From Zygnema cylindricum (Eukaryota; Streptophyta; Zygnematophyceae; Zygnematales; Zygnemataceae): DNA of 11,712 nt. This document shows positions 8,091-11,712 of this stretch, in pieces (the first letter of the stretch is position 1; each line of letters opens with the position of its first letter). Below the pieces are notes generated by a model, which saw only the letters and a program-made list of their open reading frames with translations, searched no databases and was not told the DNA's origin. Location: assembly GCA_037447655.1 (NCBI GenBank), contig JBBHKE010002842.1, forward strand, positions 446,018-457,729, in the 5' to 3' direction. The translations under genes and the position numbers were made by a program.

Positions 8091-10042
8091 GTAAGGATTT
8101 TGTCAATACATTCTCCCTCTTCCTCTCCATTTCTCTCTCTCCCTCCCTCATTCTCTTCCTTTCTCCCCCTCTCCCTTATTTCACTCCTCTCTCACCCATC
8201 TTATCCTCTTTCTGTCTTTCCACTTTTCCCTCTCCCCCTCTCTCTCTATCTCTCTCTCACACTCTCTCTCTCTTGTTAGGTTCTTTGTGAAACGGCGTCT
8301 CAGTTCTGTTGAGCGCCGTAATATATATTATTTAGTTAGCGTGTGATTTGTGTGGCGTGGCGTGATTACTTAGTTATAGTTTTGGTTCATCTTTTTTGGT
8401 TTGTACGACGGATTTTTTGTTTTGTACGGCGGTATGTTGTTTCGTACAGTACCGCGTATTTTATGTTGTTTCGGTAGTACTTTGTTGTGATTGGTTCGCT
8501 CGCGTACTTTTGTACATCGCGCGATTCACTTGTACCTTGTTGTTCTTGTCTGTTTTGTGAGAGAGAGTATTTAGGACTTAGTCGTTTGAGGGAAAACTAT
8601 CTTTTGTAAGAGGGTAAATATTCCGGTGAAATATATTGTCTTTTACTGGAGTGATCTCTTCTTGATATCTTTTGTTTCCGCACTACATCTTGTCTTCCTT
8701 CTATCTTTGTGTGTATTGATCCTTTCAATTTGTATCGGAGCTTGTTTGCTCCTTTAAGAGATCTCAAGGTGGCAAGTCTTGCCGCCATGGGGGGAAAGAA
8801 GAAGAAGTCCTCATCCACATCTTCTCCTATTGCGGCTCCTAATCCGGATCTACCGGATCTACAAGATCTGGCCGATTCATCTCTAGATCAAAGTGTGAAA
8901 GATTTCGGCTTCGGAGGAGAGACGACTTTTGAAAAAGGCTCTCCCTCAAACCCACTTCCAAAAGAGGAGAAAGAGAAACAAGAAAGGGTGGTATTGACCG
9001 AAGATCGTCTCAATGAATTGTTTGACAACTTTCTCACTCTTGTAGATCAACGGATCACGGACACCAATCAAAAAGGGAAGTTTAAGGTAGAGGAGGAGGA
9101 TCCGATTTTGAATACTTTTGAAGTGGCTTCGGATGGAGGGGTCGAGGATGACGATATTTTGAGGGAGGCTCTCCGAAAGGGGAAGTTTTTGATCGAGAAC
9201 GACTCGGATCTCGAATATGAATCTGATGACGAGTTACCGATCCCTTCCATGCCAGGGAAGATCGTCCTCTTTAACGGATCTAACTATCAAATATGGAAGA
9301 AATATATCAAGGCGCAAATCATTCTCCGTCACCTTTGGAAGATCGTGAATGGAGAAGAAAAGATGTTGATCAACGATCCGAAGGCTCGCCGCCTTTGGAA
9401 GAAGATAAATCTTGCGGCCATCACCGGCCTCATGCAATCTTGCACCGCTTCACTGCATTGATCATTTCCTTACCCGAGATACGGCGCATGAGTGTTGGAA
9501 GGCGCTCGAAGGCCAATTTGAGAAGGGGCTTCAAAACAAAGGGCAATATGCCTACACGGACTTTATCCAATTTAAGATAAAGTCTAACGAATCGATCGAT
9601 GATGCGATCAAGCGATACAATATTATTGTGGAGCAACTCTCGAATAACGGTCGGACTATTATCAGGAGGACGTGGCGTGATTAGTTAGTTATAGTTTTGG
9701 TTCATCTTGTTTGGTTTGTACGACGGATTTTTTGTTTTGTACGGTGGTATGTTGTTTCATACAGTACCGCGTATTTTATGTTGTTTCGGTAGTACTTTGT
9801 TGTGATTGGTTCGCGCGCGTACTTTTGTACGTCGCGCGATTTATTTGTACCTTGTTGTACTTGTCTGTTTCGTGAGAGAGAGTATTTAGGACTTAGTCGT
9901 TTGTGGGAAAACTATCTTTTGTAAGAGGGTAAATATTCCGGTGAAATATATTGTCTTTTACTGGAGTGATCTCTTCTTGCTATCTTTTGCTTCCGCACTA
10001 CATCTTGTCTTCCTTCTATCTTTGTGTGTATTGATCCTTTCA

Positions 10043-10075
<33 letters not shown>

Positions 10076-11712
10076 TTCTCTTCCCCTTTCTCTTTCTCAT
10101 TCTACTTGACTGTAAATTTCTGAAATTTGAATGCATGTGACTCTACGTAATTTTCTGCCACAAAGAGCCTTGAGGTTGGGAATGGTTTCTCGTGTGAATT
10201 TTTATTTTTCCTGTTTTTTCTCTTCTTTTTTTCAGGTGCCCGAATTTATTCCCTGAGCTTGTTTACTTCCGGGACTTTCTCCGCCAAAATAAAATGTCCA
10301 TCTGGTTCATCGTCGGGATCCACAACCAGTTTCTACGTATATTTGCTTATTTGTTTCTTTATTGATTTTAACAAGTTGGAATGTCGACATCATTAACAAA
10401 TGCTTGCATCAACAAATTTTTTTCGTGCTAATTAAAATAACTTGTTGTGTACAATAGAATCAATTTAGGAAGTGGGTAGCTTGCATATCTCATCTCCGTA
10501 TTGAATCCTTTGCTTCTCTTTACATTGCTCCCCCGTGTCATAAAAAAAATAAAATAAAGGCGGGGAGGTAAAAAAAACTGCCCAAAGTCAACAAAACATG
10601 CATCTGATGTTTATGTTTGTGATTATAGTTATTTGCAGCTTTCGACCCCTTTAGTGGATGGAAATCGCCAGTCGATGATAATGGAGTTCTACGGTCATTC
10701 CAAGAGTCGGGTCACATTGAATACCGTTCATAACAATAAAAACAGAGACTCCCTATATGTAGATTTGGGATTCAACTGTTCGAAGGATTACCACACTTAC
10801 ACACTTGTGTGGTCCCCCAACAGAATTATGTCAGTCTCCCTCTTCCTTCTACACAAAGTGTGAATCAATGTAAATCATTTTGAAATTGATGATCAATCAC
10901 GTCTATGACCTTTCAGAATTTTTTAGGGTAAACGCTTCACAAAGAAGCAGCTTGCCAAACTTTCAGTTGTTTATGATATTCATTACACAAACTTCACAAA
11001 ATCTCACACGTTCATTTTCTTTCCAGTAATATATCTCAATTTTTACAATTCCAAACCGTGATTTTTTAACACTTGGTATTTTGTCTACCAGGTGGTACGC
11101 GGACAAGATACTTTTGCAATACGATGACAATGAGGGATTGGAAGTATTTCCTTCCGCTACAAGTATGCGCCTTTATATGTCCCAACTTTACACTTCCACG
11201 GCGGCGATGGGCTCATGGAGCACGGGATATCCAAAATCGCCAATTCATGCCGATTTCAACTCCGTGAACGTCGGAACTCCAACGATTATTCCTCCCAAAG
11301 TTCCAGAAAAAGTGAAATACTCGTCGTTGTTTCCACTGAGCATTGACTACTGTCCCCAAAATATTGAAACAGGGCGTGGGAGAGCCTCCATCACGTATGA
11401 AAGTCTGGATGTGGTGCGATACTTTTTGTTCTTTAAGCTTTGTTTTCCATTTACATCATTAAAAACGTACATTTTTTTTAATTCTTTCTCCTTACGGTCA
11501 AGGTGTAGAAAAAACAAAAAAACGAGAAGTCCACTAAAAATGGGCAAGTTTGTATCCCACTTTCGACCATAATTATAGTTCTTCTGCCTTCGGAAGCACA
11601 AATGCACAGCTATCCCATTTTCCTAATTATCTATTTTTACGTATTTTTTTGTACAGGTGGCAGGTACCACTCCACCATACCTTATCAGTACGGATTCTTC
11701 TCCACAGAATTC
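7259..11712 (+). CDS. Secreted tandem-GH16 protein gene, five exons seen, 3' end outside window
   Basis: Exons: 7259-8090, 10236-10336, 10639-10829, 11092 to about 11402, and 11657 past the window edge. Order of the product: signal peptide, about 200 residues of unrecognised sequence, GH16 domain 1, then the first strands of a second GH16 domain. The fold and exon pattern are those of plant XTH/EG16-like glucan hydrolases or transglycosylases, which act on beta-glucans of the cell wall. Domain 1 has a degenerate catalytic motif (QSMIMEFYG), so it may bind rather than cut glucan. The minus-strand paralogue at 1004-2974 supplies the expected second domain, which has the intact motif. Oddities: an in-frame TAG at 7502-7504, a copia element in intron 1, and an uncertain intron 4 donor. 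The gene may be a pseudogene or, less likely, use UAG as sense. Confidence 0.75.
8110..8273 (+). repeat. CT-rich low-complexity tract
   Basis: About 164 bp of almost pure C and T on the plus strand, with runs of CTCTCTCT. The tract continues at 10043-10104 on the other side of the copia element, so it was one tract before the insertion. Confidence 0.9.
8274..8727 (+). repeat. 5' LTR of the copia element
   Basis: 454 bp, TG...CA ended. Bases 8356-8727 align without gaps to the 3' LTR (9671-10042). A TATA-like AATATATATTATTTAG lies near 8320, and eight GTAC palindromes lie between 8403 and 8535, downstream of it. These may be promoter or enhancer parts of the element (inference). Confidence 0.92.
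8730..8741 (+). other. Primer-binding site, initiator tRNA-Met type
   Basis: TTGTATCGGAGC begins two bases after the 5' LTR and matches 10 of 12 bases of the plant copia primer-binding site TGGTATCAGAGC, which pairs with the 3' end of initiator tRNA-Met. Confidence 0.8.
8787..9684 (+). pseudogene. Copia gag fragment, frameshifted and truncated
   Basis: The ATG at 8787 has a strong context (GCCGCCATGG) and gives MGGKKKKSSSTSS, an acidic disordered stretch, then the gag core of copia elements (PGKIVLFNGSNYQIWKKYIK, then LWKIVNGEE). At about 9455 one extra base moves the reading into a TGA at 9459; in the next frame IDHFLTRDTAHECWKALEGQ and then QFKIKSNESIDDAIKRYN continue the core. The frame runs into LTR sequence after about 9660 and stops at 9682-9684. 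No zinc knuckle or protease follows because of the deletion. Confidence 0.85.
9671..10042 (+). repeat. 3' LTR of the copia element, 5' end missing
   Basis: 372 bp, collinear with 8356-8727 at about 13 mismatches. It lacks the first 82 bp, including the TG end and the TATA-like region, because of the internal deletion. It ends CTTTCA right before the TCTCT repeat. Confidence 0.92.
10236..10336 (+). CDS. Exon 2: early strands of GH16 domain 1
   Basis: A 101-bp exon in phases 1 and 0 encoding GARIYSLSLFTSGTFSAKIK and then CPSGSSSGSTTSFY. This is the usual GH16 pattern (GaR..S..l...GtFsa.IK.psG.s.G...sFY). Acceptor TTTTTTTCAG and donor GTATAT. Confidence 0.9.
10337..10638 (+). other. Intron 2
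   Basis: Donor GTATAT, acceptor ATTTGCAG, phase 0. AT-rich; no insert recognised. Confidence 0.75.
10639..10829 (+). CDS. Exon 3: degenerate catalytic strand of GH16 domain 1
   Basis: Encodes LSTPLVDGNR, QSMIMEFYG at 10669-10695, VTLNTVHNNKNRDSLYVDLG and CSKDYHTYTLVWSPNRI. It aligns with the catalytic exon of the minus copy. The E-x-D-x-E triad reads S-x-I-x-E: nucleophile Glu and Asp are lost and only the acid/base Glu remains. The rest of the fold is well kept. Donor GTCAGT, phase 2. Confidence 0.88.
10830..11091 (+). other. Intron 3
   Basis: Donor GTCAGT, acceptor GTCTACCAG, phase 2. No insert recognised; one TTTAGGG at 10922-10928. Confidence 0.75.
11092..11402 (+). CDS. Exon 4: end of GH16 domain 1 and linker
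   Basis: Encodes WYADKILLQYDDNEGLEVFP, YMSQLYTSTAAMGSWSTGYP, NSVNVGTPTIIP and, at the end, SIDYCPQN then GRGRASITYE, which begins domain 2. The homologous donor position is GATGTG|GTGCGA at 11414, but that is in phase 0 and does not fit the next exon; A|GTCTGG at 11403 is in the needed phase 1. A one-base loss relative to the minus copy near 11405 explains this. The end is therefore uncertain by 11 bp. Confidence 0.82.
11403..11656 (+). other. Intron 4
   Basis: Ends TTTTTTTGTACAG. Donor uncertain (11403 or 11414). T-rich, with no insert recognised. Confidence 0.65.
11657..11712 (+). CDS. Exon 5 (partial): start of GH16 domain 2
   Basis: Encodes GGRYHSTIPYQYGFFSTEF up to the window edge, close to GGRWHSIVPYQYGRFSTKF of the minus copy. 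It shows that a second GH16 domain follows in this gene. Confidence 0.85.
   Translation, partial: MAGTTPPYLISTDSSPQN

Larger units (their letters stand above)
8274..10042 (+). mobile_element. Ty1/copia retrotransposon with large internal deletion
   Basis: Starts TGTTAG and ends TTTCA, flanked by the 5-bp direct repeat TCTCT (8269-8273 and 10043-10047); the repeat lies in a CT tract, so its weight is limited. It has a complete 5' LTR, a primer-binding site, the first part of gag with one frameshift, and a 3' LTR lacking its first 82 bp. The junction at 9670/9671 joins gag directly to the LTR interior, so one deletion removed the rest of gag, all of pol and the polypurine tract. The LTR portions differ at about 13 of 372 aligned bases with no indels. 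It cannot move by itself. Confidence 0.92.
8091..10235 (+). other. Intron 1 with polypyrimidine tract and copia insertion
   Basis: Donor GTAAGG and acceptor TTTTTTTCAG, phase 1. Removing the copia element leaves about 370 bp, in line with the other introns. The element lies in the same orientation as the host gene, so its LTR signals could disturb transcription. Confidence 0.8.

Noticed and set aside
8100-8290. Continuation of exon 1 frame into Ser/Leu/Pro-rich residues
   Set aside because: This is the CT tract of intron 1 read as protein; the donor at 8091 fits the paralogous structure.

Overview
The window is nuclear DNA of a eukaryote. Genes are split by GT-AG introns. The best-recognised proteins are family GH16 glucan-active enzymes of the plant xyloglucan endotransglucosylase/EG16 type. 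The transposons are Ty1/copia elements, one with a primer-binding site close to the plant-type initiator tRNA-Met site. TTTAGGG motifs also occur. A green plant or streptophyte alga is the best guess; a species cannot be named. The sequence is AT-rich and most of it is non-coding.

The main content is a divergent, head-to-head pair of related GH16 genes. The right copy (+ strand, 7259 to beyond the window end) has five recognisable exons: a signal peptide, about 200 residues of an unrecognised domain, a first GH16 domain spread over four exons, and the first exon of a second GH16 domain cut by the window edge. The left copy (- strand, 2974 down to 1004) holds the last exon of the first GH16 domain and all of the second one, with its catalytic motif DEIDFEWLG intact. 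Together they show a tandem-GH16 secreted protein. In the first domain the catalytic triad is degenerate (QSMIMEFYG); in the second it is intact. Both copies carry lesions: in-frame TAG codons, a lost splice acceptor on the left, and a weak or shifted donor on the right. The last part of the left copy's final exon is tandemly duplicated (163-bp unit, 808-1133). The pair is either pseudogenised or, less likely, uses UAG as sense.

Mobile DNA fills much of the rest. A copia element (8274-10042) with a 5-bp target duplication sits inside intron 1 of the right gene, in a polypyrimidine tract. A deletion removed the rest of gag, all of pol and the first 82 bp of the 3' LTR. A decayed copia reverse transcriptase fragment lies at 3138-3440. 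At 4119-4819 a 501-bp MITE with TA target duplications is inserted inside a smaller MITE (about 198 bp) with related terminal repeats. A degenerate tRNA-like sequence lies in an intron of the left gene.

The regions 1-807, 3441-4116 and 4822-6674 hold no gene I can recognise. Parts of 5700-7450 and the copia LTR are strikingly rich in the palindrome GTAC.
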